From: Bradyrhizobium sp. BR 10289
Lineage (GTDB): Bacteria > Pseudomonadota > Alphaproteobacteria > Rhizobiales > Xanthobacteraceae
Direction of reading: 5' to 3'
Length of the DNA stretch: 64,000 nt
Assembly: GCF_019455385.1 (NCBI RefSeq)
Contig: NZ_JACOFR010000004.1
Span: 124,001 to 188,000 of the forward strand
This document shows positions 52,850-60,724 of the stretch, piece by piece. The first letter of the stretch is position 1; each line of letters opens with the position of its first letter. The notes beneath the pieces are model-generated. The model saw nothing but the letters and a program-made list of their open reading frames with translations, searched no databases and was not told the DNA's origin. Both the position numbers and the translations under genes were made by a program.

Positions 52850-53803
52850 TCACGCCAGACGAATGTTGCCGGCGGCGCGTGCCGCGCCGGCTGTCGTTGC
52901 GATAGCGTCGCACAACGCTGGAAGCACCGGTAGCAGCGGCGGCCGCGGATCGGCATTACGGATCAGGCCGAGCGCCTTCAGCCCCACCTTCATGCGCGTG
53001 TGCATATCCATGATCGGCGCGGGCCCGTAGATCGCGCGCACGATCGGATAGAGCCGTTCGTTGACGGCGCGCATCGCCTTAAGATCGTCGGCAAGAGCGG
53101 CCTGCCAGAGTTCGGCGAACAGCTGCGGCGCGAGGCTGACGAGACCGGAGAGCAGGCCGTCGCCGCCAACCGCGAGTTGCGGCAGGAACCAGTGGAAGTT
53201 CGACGGCAGGAGCGCGACGGAAGCGTCGGCCTGCTTCACCGCGCGGCGGTTCTCGTCGTAGGCCAGCATGCTGTCGCTGCCTTCCTTGATCGCGATGACG
53301 CTGTCGAGCGATGCGATCTTCGCCAGCGTCTCCGGCGAGTAGCCGAAGCCCGACGCCAGCGGATATTGGAAGATCGACACTGGAATGCCGATGGCGGAGC
53401 TGACCGCCTGCACGAAGGCCAGCGGGGCGCGCGAGGTGGCCGAGGCACCGCCACCGAGCGGCGCCGGCGGAAACAGCACGGCGCAATCGGCGCCGGCAGC
53501 CTCCGCGAGCTGCGCCTGGTGGATCGCTTCGGCGGTCGAATGCGCGATGATGCCCGCCAGCAGCGGCTTGCCGCCAATCTGCCGGCGCGTCCGCGAGATT
53601 ACGGCCTGACGTTCGTCGTCCGAGAGCGATCCCCCCTCGCCGGCATGGCCATTGACGAACACGGCTGCGATTCCGTCCGGGCAGGCGCAATAATCGAGCA
53701 CGCGGGCGTAGCCGTCCCAGTCGATCGAGCTGTCGTCCTTGAAGGGCAGCACGGTCGCGACCGTGACGCCGCGCAAGTCAGGTTTCTTCATCATCTTGCT
53801 CAT
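52850..53803 (-). CDS. DHDPS-family lyase, NGHAGE variant (second)
   Basis: 317 aa. Schiff-base Lys173 (VIAIKEGSDS) and Tyr147 (SIFQYPLAS) are present; residues 51-56 read NGHAGE as in the protein at 49093. The two are paralogues that depart from DapA at the motif that positions the keto acid. It overlaps the MaoC gene as ATGA, tying it to acyl-CoA chemistry: a retro-aldol or hydro-lyase step after hydration is a reasonable guess. Confidence 0.9.
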   Translation of the reverse strand: MSKMMKKPDLRGVTVATVLPFKDDSSIDWDGYARVLDYCACPDGIAAVFVNGHAGEGGSLSDDERQAVISRTRRQIGGKPLLAGIIAHSTAEAIHQAQLAEAAGADCAVLFPPAPLGGGASATSRAPLAFVQAVSSAIGIPVSIFQYPLASGFGYSPETLAKIASLDSVIAIKEGSDSMLAYDENRRAVKQADASVALLPSNFHWFLPQLAVGGDGLLSGLVSLAPQLFAELWQAALADDLKAMRAVNERLYPIVRAIYGPAPIMDMHTRMKVGLKALGLIRNADPRPPLLPVLPALCDAIATTAGAARAAGNIRLA

Positions 53804-54231
53804 GACGGTTTCCGTCGCGGGAATTTCAGGCTTGCCCGCGCCTTCAGCACTTCGAGGCCGCCTTCGTTGCGCGCGCTGGCTTCCCAGATGATGGTGCGGG
53901 TCTCGTCGTGCTGCTCGGCGATCCAGACGTCGAAGGTGAGCGTGTCGCCGTAGAATACGGGACCGGTGAACCAGAAGCGGTCCTCTACCGAGACTCCGAT
54001 GGTGCCGACCAGCTCGCTGGTGAGAATACTGGTGCAGAGGCCCGCAACCATGATCCCCGGCGCCAGCCTGCGGCCGAAGCGCGTCGCCCCCGCATAGACC
54101 TCGTCGACATGGACGGGACCGAAATCACCGGTCGCGGCAATATAGAGCGCGCCATCCGCCTCGGTGATGGTCTTGCTCAGGCTGACCCTGTCATTGACCT
54201 TGAGATCGTCGAAGGATTTTGGCTCGTACAT
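53800..54231 (-). CDS. MaoC-like (R)-specific enoyl-CoA hydratase
   Basis: 143 aa hotdog-fold protein. The active-site pattern ATGDFGPVHVD (Asp and His of the hydratase-2 motif) is intact, followed by LAPGIMVAGL. It adds water to a trans-2-enoyl-CoA, acting on the product of the adjacent acyl-CoA dehydrogenase. The neighbouring gene three bases upstream encodes a second hotdog whose catalytic residues are changed, suggesting a heteromer. Confidence 0.9.
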   Translation of the reverse strand: MYEPKSFDDLKVNDRVSLSKTITEADGALYIAATGDFGPVHVDEVYAGATRFGRRLAPGIMVAGLCTSILTSELVGTIGVSVEDRFWFTGPVFYGDTLTFDVWIAEQHDETRTIIWEASARNEGGLEVLKARASLKFPRRKPS

Positions 54232-54234
54232 GGC

Positions 54235-54642
54235 TCAGCCCTTCGCGAAGGGAACCAGCGTTGCGGTGCCGTCCACCACCGTCACGCCAGACGGCGACAG
54301 GCTGCAGGTCACGCGGCAGGTCGCCTCCTCGCCGGCAACCGAGACGATCTCAGCCTTGGCCTCGACGGAATCGCCGACGATCACGGGCGCCGCGAAATTC
54401 AGCGCGATGCTGCCGATCCGCCGCGTCGGGCCACCGAGCTGACTCAGGCACGTCGTGGCGAGACCGCCGACCGCGAGCTCGAAGGCAACCATGTTGGAGG
54501 CGCCCGCTTTTTTGGCCCTGACAGCATCGACATAGAGACCGCCGAGATTGCCGCTGATGCCGGTGAACATCGCCTGCTCGGCGACGGTCATGGTCTTGCG
54601 AAAGACGAAGGCCGCGCCGGGCTTGAGTGGTGCGTGAGACAT
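54235..54642 (-). CDS. MaoC-like hotdog protein with altered active site
   Basis: 135 aa. The region that should read GDxNPLHxD reads SGNLGGLYVD, so both the Asp and the His of the hydratase-2 motif are replaced. In mycobacterial HadAB-type and ChsH1-ChsH2 hydratases one subunit is catalytically dead, and adjacency to the intact MaoC gene at 53800 suggests the same here. A thioesterase-like role is an alternative. Start ATG 54642, ten bases after the acyl-CoA dehydrogenase stop. Confidence 0.82.
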   Translation of the reverse strand: MSHAPLKPGAAFVFRKTMTVAEQAMFTGISGNLGGLYVDAVRAKKAGASNMVAFELAVGGLATTCLSQLGGPTRRIGSIALNFAAPVIVGDSVEAKAEIVSVAGEEATCRVTCSLSPSGVTVVDGTATLVPFAKG

Positions 54643-54652
54643 CGGTCGTTCC

Positions 54653-55816
54653 CTAGAGCTGCAGGCCGTTCTTGATGGTGCTGCGCGCAACCAGCATGCG
54701 GTGGATTTCGGAAGTGCCGTCATAGATGCGGGTGACGCGCGCGTCGCGATACATCCGCTCCAGCGGGAGGTCCTTGCTGAAACCCATGCCGCCGAACACC
54801 TGGATGGCGCGGTCGACCACCCGCCCCTGCATCTCGGAGGCCGCGACCTTGATCATCGAGACCTTGTCGCGCGCATCCTTGCCCTGATCGATGTCCCAGG
54901 CGGCGTTCATCACCATCATCTTGACGCCGAAGATCTCGGTGGCGGAATCCGCGATCAGCTTCTGGACCATCTGGAAGTCGCCGATCAGCTGGCCGAACTG
55001 GCGCCGCTCGCCGGCATGCTTGCGCATCATCTCCAGCGCGCGCTGCGCCATGCCGACGGCGCGGGCGCCGATGTGAGCGAGGCGGATTTGCAGCACGCTC
55101 TGCATGATCAGCTTGAAGCCGCCGCCGACCTCGCCGAGCACGGCCGCCTTCGGAATGCGGCAGTCTTCAAAACTCAGCTCGGCATGGCCGTAGCCGCGAT
55201 GGCCCATCATCGGCTGGGTGCGCGCGACCTTGAAGCCGGGCGTATCGCGGTCGACCAGGAATAGCGTGATGCCGCCCCTCGCGCGCTTGTCCTTGTCGGT
55301 CAGCGCCATCAGGATCACGTAGTCGGCGATATCGCCGTCGCTGATAAAATGCTTGGTGCCGTTAAGCACCCACTCATCGCCGTCGAGCTGCGCCGTGGTG
55401 CTGATCGAGGCGGCATCGGATCCGGCGCCCGGCTCCGTGATCGCCATCGCGCAGATCTTGTCGCCCTTCACGGTCGGCTTGAGGTAGCGCTCGACCTGAT
55501 CGCCCTTGCAGGCCATCAGCATCGGATAGACCTGGCCGAACACGCGACGGATCAGCGCGTCGGACGTTTTGCCGAACTCCTCCTCGACGAGGCAATGCTC
55601 GACGCAAGTTAGCCCGCCACCGCCGACATCCGCCGGCATGTTCATCGCGTAAAGACCGAGTTTTTGTGCCTTGGCCTTCGTGATCGCCAGCTTGTCAGCT
55701 GGCACCTTGGCCGTCTGCTCCACCTCGTCTTCGAGCGGCTGCACCTCCGTCTCGACGAAGCGGCGGACGGTATCGACCAGCAGGCGCGTCTCCTCTGGGA
55801 CCGAAAAATCGATCAT
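54653..55816 (-). CDS. Acyl-CoA dehydrogenase
   Basis: 387 aa flavoprotein. AMAITEPGAGSDAAS and WVLNGTKHFISDGDIAD form the FAD/substrate region, and the C-terminus carries QVFGGMGFSKDLPLERMYRDARVTRIYDGTSEIHR. Asp366 stands where medium-chain enzymes have the catalytic Glu (YEGT); an Asp here is also seen in the ACAD10/11-like branch. It introduces an alpha-beta double bond into an acyl-CoA, passing electrons to ETF. It overlaps the CoA-transferase gene as ATGA. Confidence 0.92.
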   Translation of the reverse strand: MIDFSVPEETRLLVDTVRRFVETEVQPLEDEVEQTAKVPADKLAITKAKAQKLGLYAMNMPADVGGGGLTCVEHCLVEEEFGKTSDALIRRVFGQVYPMLMACKGDQVERYLKPTVKGDKICAMAITEPGAGSDAASISTTAQLDGDEWVLNGTKHFISDGDIADYVILMALTDKDKRARGGITLFLVDRDTPGFKVARTQPMMGHRGYGHAELSFEDCRIPKAAVLGEVGGGFKLIMQSVLQIRLAHIGARAVGMAQRALEMMRKHAGERRQFGQLIGDFQMVQKLIADSATEIFGVKMMVMNAAWDIDQGKDARDKVSMIKVAASEMQGRVVDRAIQVFGGMGFSKDLPLERMYRDARVTRIYDGTSEIHRMLVARSTIKNGLQL

Positions 55817-57003
55817 CGCGCCACCCCCACGGCCTTAGCCGTAACCATGGCGTCGATCTCGGCCGCGGCGTAGCCGATCTCGCCGAGCACCTCTCGGGTC
55901 TGCGCCCCGAGCCGCTGCGGCACCAGCCGCACCTCCGGCGTCTGCCCGTCATAGCGCGCGGGATGCGCCACCATCCGGATCGGTGCGCCGCCTGCGCTCT
56001 CGGCCGTCTTGAACACGCCGAGATGATTGAGCTGGGGATCGGAGACGAGATCGCGATAATCCTGCACCGGCGCGTGCCAGATCTTCGCCGCTTCAAGCGA
56101 AGGCAACCAATCGGCGGTCGGCTTCTGCTTCAGCCTGCCGGCCACGATCCGCGTGATCTCCTCACGCTTCGAAAAGCTGTCGGCGTCGCCGAACTGCTCC
56201 AGCTTCTCGCTGTCCAGCGCGATCGCCAGCGCCTTGGGCGTTGCCATGGAGATCGCCATGTGGCCGTCCGCGGTGGCGTGAACGCCATAGGGACCGGGAC
56301 TGAACCAGGCAGCAATGCCGGCTGGCCCGCGCGGCGTCGGCGACGGCGCGCCGTTGAGCCACGCTGTCAGTGGCTCGACCTGGAGGTCGATCGCGGCCTG
56401 ATAGAGGTTGACCTCGACGAGCTGCCCCTTGCCGGTCCTGGTCCGCGCGAACAGCGCGGCGAGAATGCTCATGGCATAGAGCGAGGCGGCGTGCTGGTCG
56501 ACGATGACGGCGCCGACCGCGGTCGGCTCGCCGTCGGCACGTCCCGTCCGCATCGCAAGGCCCGACATCGCCTGAAGCAGCAGATCCTGGCCGGGGCGAT
56601 CCTTGTACGGTCCGTCCGACCCGAATCCGGTTGCGACCGCATAGATCAGGCCGGGATTGATCGCCTTCAGCACGTCGTAGCCAAGGCCGAGCTTGGCCAT
56701 GGTACCCGGCCGGAAATTCTCCATCACGACATCGGAGGTCGCGACCAGCTTCTTCACCGCGGCGATGCCGTCGGGATGCTTGAGATCGACCGCGATGCTG
56801 CGCTTGTTGCGCCCCGTGGCGAGATGATTGACGCTGTCGCCGGCGACGAAATGATTGGCCACCGCCCAGTTGCGCTGGAACGCCCCCTCGATCGGCTCGA
56901 CCGCGATGACGTCGGCGCCGAGATCGGCAAGCGTCTGCGCGGCCAACGGCCCGGCGAGATAGTGATTGAAGCTGAGGATCTTGACGCCTTCGAGCAGGTT
57001 CAT
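55813..57003 (-). CDS. CaiB/BaiF family (class III) CoA transferase
   Basis: 396 aa. The N-terminal LLEGVKILSFNHYLAGPLAAQTLADLGADVIAVEP and the catalytic Asp169 (AVIVDQHAASLYAM), at the same number as in oxalate/formyl-CoA transferase, define the family. It transfers CoA from a donor thioester to a carboxylic acid, supplying the substrate of the acyl-CoA dehydrogenase encoded next. It lies 15 bases after the lyase gene at 57019. Confidence 0.93.
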   Translation of the reverse strand: MNLLEGVKILSFNHYLAGPLAAQTLADLGADVIAVEPIEGAFQRNWAVANHFVAGDSVNHLATGRNKRSIAVDLKHPDGIAAVKKLVATSDVVMENFRPGTMAKLGLGYDVLKAINPGLIYAVATGFGSDGPYKDRPGQDLLLQAMSGLAMRTGRADGEPTAVGAVIVDQHAASLYAMSILAALFARTRTGKGQLVEVNLYQAAIDLQVEPLTAWLNGAPSPTPRGPAGIAAWFSPGPYGVHATADGHMAISMATPKALAIALDSEKLEQFGDADSFSKREEITRIVAGRLKQKPTADWLPSLEAAKIWHAPVQDYRDLVSDPQLNHLGVFKTAESAGGAPIRMVAHPARYDGQTPEVRLVPQRLGAQTREVLGEIGYAAAEIDAMVTAKAVGVAR

Positions 57004-57018
57004 CCGTTCACACCCAAT

Positions 57019-57924
57019 TCAGGCAGCAGCGACTGGCGCGCCGCGCCACGCCAGATCGAAGGTTTTGACCAGCGCGCGCGCAGCCGCATCCTGCGCGGCC
57101 GGCAATGGCAGCCGCGGCGGGCGCGGATGACCGACCGCGAAGCCCATATGGCCGAGCAGCGCCTTGCTGCCGGCGACATAGGCCTGGCCGCCGACGAATT
57201 CGATCACCGGCAGATATTTCAGATAAAGTTCGCGCGCCTGCTTGATGTCGCCATCGTCGGCCACGAGGCTGAAGATGCGCGCCATCTGCGCCGGCACCAC
57301 GTTGGAGGCGACCGCCACCCAGCCTTGCGCGCCTTCGACGAAGGATTCGAAGCCGAGGATGCCGCCAAACACCGTCATCCTGTCGCCGCAGAGGCGGATG
57401 ATGTCGCGCACCCGCGTCACCTCCAGCGTCGACTCCTTGATATAGAGACAATTGTCGATCTCGGCGATCCGCGCCACCAGAGGCGGCTTGAGATCGACAT
57501 TCGCCGTCGCCGGGTTGTTGTAGACCATGATCGGCAGCGAGATCGCATCCGCCACCGTCTTGTAGTGATGGACGAGCTCGTCGTCGGTCGGCGTCGAATA
57601 AAACGGCGGAATGATCATGACGCCGTCCGCGCCCAGTTTTTCGGCACGGCGGCTCAGCCGCACCACCTCGCGCGTATCCTCCGCGCCAGTACCGATCAGC
57701 ACGGGCACGCGACCCGCGGCTTGGTTGATGACGACCTCGGCAACCAGCGCCTTCTCGTCATCGTCGAGCGAGAGGAACTCGCCGGTCGAGCCGAGCGGGA
57801 TCAAGCCGTGAATGCCCTCAGATATCTGCCAATCCACGAACGCACGCAAGGCCGCCACATCGACCTCGCCGGCTGCCGTGAACGGGGTGATCATGACGGT
57901 GTAGGTGCCGCGAAACGTCTTCAT
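57019..57924 (-). CDS. DHDPS-family lyase (4-hydroxy-tetrahydrodipicolinate synthase-like, third)
   Basis: 301 aa. Here the canonical GSTGE (residues 45-49), Tyr135 (MVYNNPAT) and Lys163 (CLYIKEST) are kept, unlike the two NGHAGE paralogues. It is nearer to DapA/KDG aldolase-like enzymes, but its place at the head of a catabolic operon argues against lysine synthesis. Start ATG 57924; a longer frame reaches into the promoter. A LacI operator at 57991 lies upstream. Confidence 0.92.
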   Translation of the reverse strand: MKTFRGTYTVMITPFTAAGEVDVAALRAFVDWQISEGIHGLIPLGSTGEFLSLDDDEKALVAEVVINQAAGRVPVLIGTGAEDTREVVRLSRRAEKLGADGVMIIPPFYSTPTDDELVHHYKTVADAISLPIMVYNNPATANVDLKPPLVARIAEIDNCLYIKESTLEVTRVRDIIRLCGDRMTVFGGILGFESFVEGAQGWVAVASNVVPAQMARIFSLVADDGDIKQARELYLKYLPVIEFVGGQAYVAGSKALLGHMGFAVGHPRPPRLPLPAAQDAAARALVKTFDLAWRGAPVAAA

Positions 57925-57990
57925 CAGTGAACTGCCGGGTAACGGAGTCGATTGAGGGAATGGCAGCGCCTTACGGAATATCCGCACGCT

Positions 57991-58010
57991 TTATGCAATC
58001 GTTTGCATAA
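57991..58010. promoter_or_regulatory. LacI-type operator O1
   Basis: TTATGCAATCGTTTGCATAA: eight-base perfect inverted arms around TCGT, the typical LacI/GalR shape with a central CG. It lies 67 bases before the start of the left-arm operon and 101 before the LacI gene. Confidence 0.75.
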
Positions 58011-58079
58011 ATGGCTCTGCATTGGGCAACACCATCCATTTTTTGAGCTTGATCCGCGTGGAATAAGCTCCTAGCGTTT

Positions 58080-58093
58080 TGCAATCGTTTGCA
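58080..58093. promoter_or_regulatory. LacI-type operator O2
   Basis: TGCAATCGTTTGCA repeats the core of O1 exactly, with centres 86 bases apart. It ends 17 bases before the ATG of the LacI-family gene, where binding would block that gene and everything transcribed with it. Confidence 0.75.
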
Positions 58094-58110
58094 GTCTATC
58101 GGCAGGTTGG

Positions 58111-59193
58111 ATGAGCGTCACGCTCAAAGATGTGGCACAGGCGGCCCGCGTTTCAGTCAGCACTGCCTCGCGGGCGCTGACCGGAACAGGCCTGACGAGC
58201 GAGCGCACGCAGCAGCGCCTGACGCGCATCGCGCGCGAGCTCGGCTACCGGCCGAACCCGATCGCGCGCGGATTGAAGACCGGGCAATCGCGGCTTGTCG
58301 CCCTGCTCGTGCACAATCTCACCAACGCCTCGTTCCAGGTGATGGCCGAAGTGGTGCAGGCGCGCCTGAAGGCGCTGAATTATCAGATGCTTCTTTGCAT
58401 CGGCGGAGATGACGCGCAAGCGGAGAGCGACACGCTGACGACACTGGTCGATCACCGCATCGACGGGCTGATCGTGGTGCCGACCGGCAAGAACGGCGCG
58501 CAGCTCAAGACATTGGCAAAGGACGTCCCGATCGTCTGCCTGGTGCGGCGCGATGACGCAACCGATCTCGAAACCGTGCTCGCCGACGATCCGCAAGGTG
58601 CCTATCTCGGCACGCGCCATCTGATCGAGCTCGGTCACAGGCGCGTCGGCCTGATCGTCGGCCGCCAGGACACCACGTCCGGCCGCGAGCGCCTCTCGGG
58701 TTATGTCCGCGCGCTGCGCGAAGCCGGCATCGCCAGGGACGACGCATTGATTCATGCCGGCCACTACGTGCCTGAGACCGGCGCGAGTTGCGCCCGCAAG
58801 CTGCTCGATCTCCCCCGCCCGCCCACCGCGATCTTCGTCGCCAACCACGAGGCAACGCTCGGCGTGCTGCGCGTCACCGCGGAGCGGAATATCGCCATTC
58901 CCGACGATCTCTCGCTGCTCTGCTACGAAGACATGCCCTGGTTCGAATGGCATCGACCCGCCATTAGCATCGTCGACAATGGTGCGCGCGATCTCGCCAA
59001 TCTTGCCGTCGACCGGCTGCTGCATCGCATGGATAAGGACAACGGCAATGACGGCGTGCGCGAATATCGCGTCGGCGCCCGGCTGATCAAGCGCGACTCC
59101 TGCCGCCGGATCGACGCGCCAGCCTCGGCGAAGTCCGGCAAACCCAAATCATCCCCATCCAAATCGTCTGCGGCCAAATCCGCGAAGGTCTGA
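58111..59193 (+). CDS. LacI-family transcriptional regulator
   Basis: 360 aa. The helix-turn-helix and hinge (TLKDVAQAARVSVSTASRALTG, then GYRPNPIARGLKTGQS) precede a periplasmic-binding-protein-like ligand domain. The C-terminus is Ser/Lys-rich and probably disordered. It is divergent from the left catabolic arm and first in the right arm, with two operators between, so it likely represses both arms and itself until the pathway inducer binds. Start ATG 58111. Confidence 0.94.
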   Translation: MSVTLKDVAQAARVSVSTASRALTGTGLTSERTQQRLTRIARELGYRPNPIARGLKTGQSRLVALLVHNLTNASFQVMAEVVQARLKALNYQMLLCIGGDDAQAESDTLTTLVDHRIDGLIVVPTGKNGAQLKTLAKDVPIVCLVRRDDATDLETVLADDPQGAYLGTRHLIELGHRRVGLIVGRQDTTSGRERLSGYVRALREAGIARDDALIHAGHYVPETGASCARKLLDLPRPPTAIFVANHEATLGVLRVTAERNIAIPDDLSLLCYEDMPWFEWHRPAISIVDNGARDLANLAVDRLLHRMDKDNGNDGVREYRVGARLIKRDSCRRIDAPASAKSGKPKSSPSKSSAAKSAKV

Positions 59194-59196
59194 TCG

Positions 59197-59565
59197 ATGC
59201 CCTATGTTGAAGTGCTCGCCCCGCAAGTCCCGTCCCAGCGCAAGGCCGCGTTGGCACGGTCCGCGACCGACGGCCTGATGTCGGCGTTCGGTGTCACAGC
59301 GGACACGGTCACGCTCTATTTCCTGCCGATCGCGGCTGACGATTATGCCCATGCCGGCGTCTTCGGCGCAGAGGCGACCGGCCAGCGCATCCTGCTCAAG
59401 GTCCACGCCTTCCGCCGCAGCGAGGCCGAGCGCCGCGCCGCCGCCATCGCACTGACCCGCGGCGTCTGCAGCGCCTATGGCGTGCCGGGTGACGACGTCG
59501 CGGTCTATTTCTGCGATCGCGACCGCAGCGAGGTCGCCCACGATTCCAAGCTCGCCAGCGATTGA
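59197..59565 (+). CDS. Tautomerase-superfamily protein (Pro-1, fused double domain)
   Basis: 122 aa. It begins MPYVEV, exposing the catalytic Pro-1 after Met removal, and about twice the 4-oxalocrotonate tautomerase length suggests two fused beta-alpha-beta units, the second starting near LLKVHAF (residues 67-73). Relatives catalyse enol-keto tautomerisation, dehalogenation or hydration. It lies three bases after the LacI gene and 12 before the acyl-CoA dehydrogenase, so it probably isomerises a pathway intermediate. Confidence 0.85.
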   Translation: MPYVEVLAPQVPSQRKAALARSATDGLMSAFGVTADTVTLYFLPIAADDYAHAGVFGAEATGQRILLKVHAFRRSEAERRAAAIALTRGVCSAYGVPGDDVAVYFCDRDRSEVAHDSKLASD

Positions 59566-59577
59566 CCGGAGCACAGG

Positions 59578-60720
59578 ATGGATCGCTTTTATACCGCGGA
59601 TCAGAAGGCTCTCCGCGACACCGCCCGCCGCTTCGCGGAAGCCGAGATCTTGCCGCGCGCCGCGGCGATCGATCGCGAGGACCGTTTTGACCGCACGCTC
59701 TACAAGGGCATGGCCGATCTCGGCCTGTTCGGCATTTGCCTGCGCGAGGGCGCGGGCGGCGCCGGCCTCGATGCGGTCGCAGCCTGCATCGCGATGGAGG
59801 AGCTGGCGCGCTGCTCCGGCGCGGTGGCGAATGCCTTCGCCATTCCGGTCGAAGCGGTGCTGTTCTTCGACCATCACGGCACCGATGCGCACAAGGCGCT
59901 GATCCCGAAGATCCTCAGCGGCGACATCATTCCCGCCACCGCCGTCTCCGAGCCCGACCACGGCTCGGACGTCGCCGGCATCCGCACCAACGCGGTACGC
60001 GAGGGCACTGGCTGGCGGCTGAATGGAACAAAAGCCTGGGTGACGCTCGGCGGCGTCGCCGACCGCATCATGGTGTTCGCCCGCACCGGCAGCGAGGCGG
60101 GCCACCGTTCCATCTCTTGCCTGCTCGTCGACGGCGCCCTGCCCGGCATCGCGCGCGGCAAGAACGAGGAGCTGCTCGGCATGCACGGCCTCGATGACTG
60201 CCAGATCACCTTCTCCGACGTGCGGCTGCCGGCGGACAGCGTGATGGGGCCGGAGAACCAGGCCTTCAAGATGGCGATGAGCAATTTCAATTTCAGCCGG
60301 CTGATGATGGCCTCGATGGCGCTCGGCATGGCGCAGGCCGCGTTCGGGGACGCGACTGCCTACGCCAAGGACCGCAAGCAGTTCGGCCAGGCCATCATCA
60401 ACTATCAGGCGGTGCAGTTCATGCTCGCGGACATGTCGACCGACATCGCCGCCGCCCGCCTCCTGATCCACCACGCCGCGCGCCTGCACGATGCCGGCGA
60501 GCCCATTGCCAAGGAGGCGGCGCAGGCGAAGCTGTTCACCACCGACATGGCGATGAAGCACGTCTCCAACGCTCTGCAGATCCACGGCGGCAACGGCTAT
60601 TCGCGCGAGTACCGCATCGAGCGCATTTTCCGCGACGTCCGCCTCGCCCAGATCTATGAGGGCACCAACCAGATCCAGCGGCTGATCATCGCCCGCCAGG
60701 TCGAGAAGGAGGCCGCGTGA
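59578..60720 (+). CDS. Acyl-CoA dehydrogenase
   Basis: 380 aa. AVSEPDHGSDVAG, WRLNGTKAWVTLGGVADR and the terminal IHGGNGYSREYRIERIFRDVRLAQIYEGTNQIQR are present, with Glu361 as the canonical base. It oxidises an acyl-CoA to the enoyl-CoA. It is the right-arm counterpart of the enzyme at 54653, which has Asp at the equivalent place, so the two probably act on different thioesters. Confidence 0.94.
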   Translation: MDRFYTADQKALRDTARRFAEAEILPRAAAIDREDRFDRTLYKGMADLGLFGICLREGAGGAGLDAVAACIAMEELARCSGAVANAFAIPVEAVLFFDHHGTDAHKALIPKILSGDIIPATAVSEPDHGSDVAGIRTNAVREGTGWRLNGTKAWVTLGGVADRIMVFARTGSEAGHRSISCLLVDGALPGIARGKNEELLGMHGLDDCQITFSDVRLPADSVMGPENQAFKMAMSNFNFSRLMMASMALGMAQAAFGDATAYAKDRKQFGQAIINYQAVQFMLADMSTDIAAARLLIHHAARLHDAGEPIAKEAAQAKLFTTDMAMKHVSNALQIHGGNGYSREYRIERIFRDVRLAQIYEGTNQIQRLIIARQVEKEAA

Positions 60721-60724
60721 GCGC

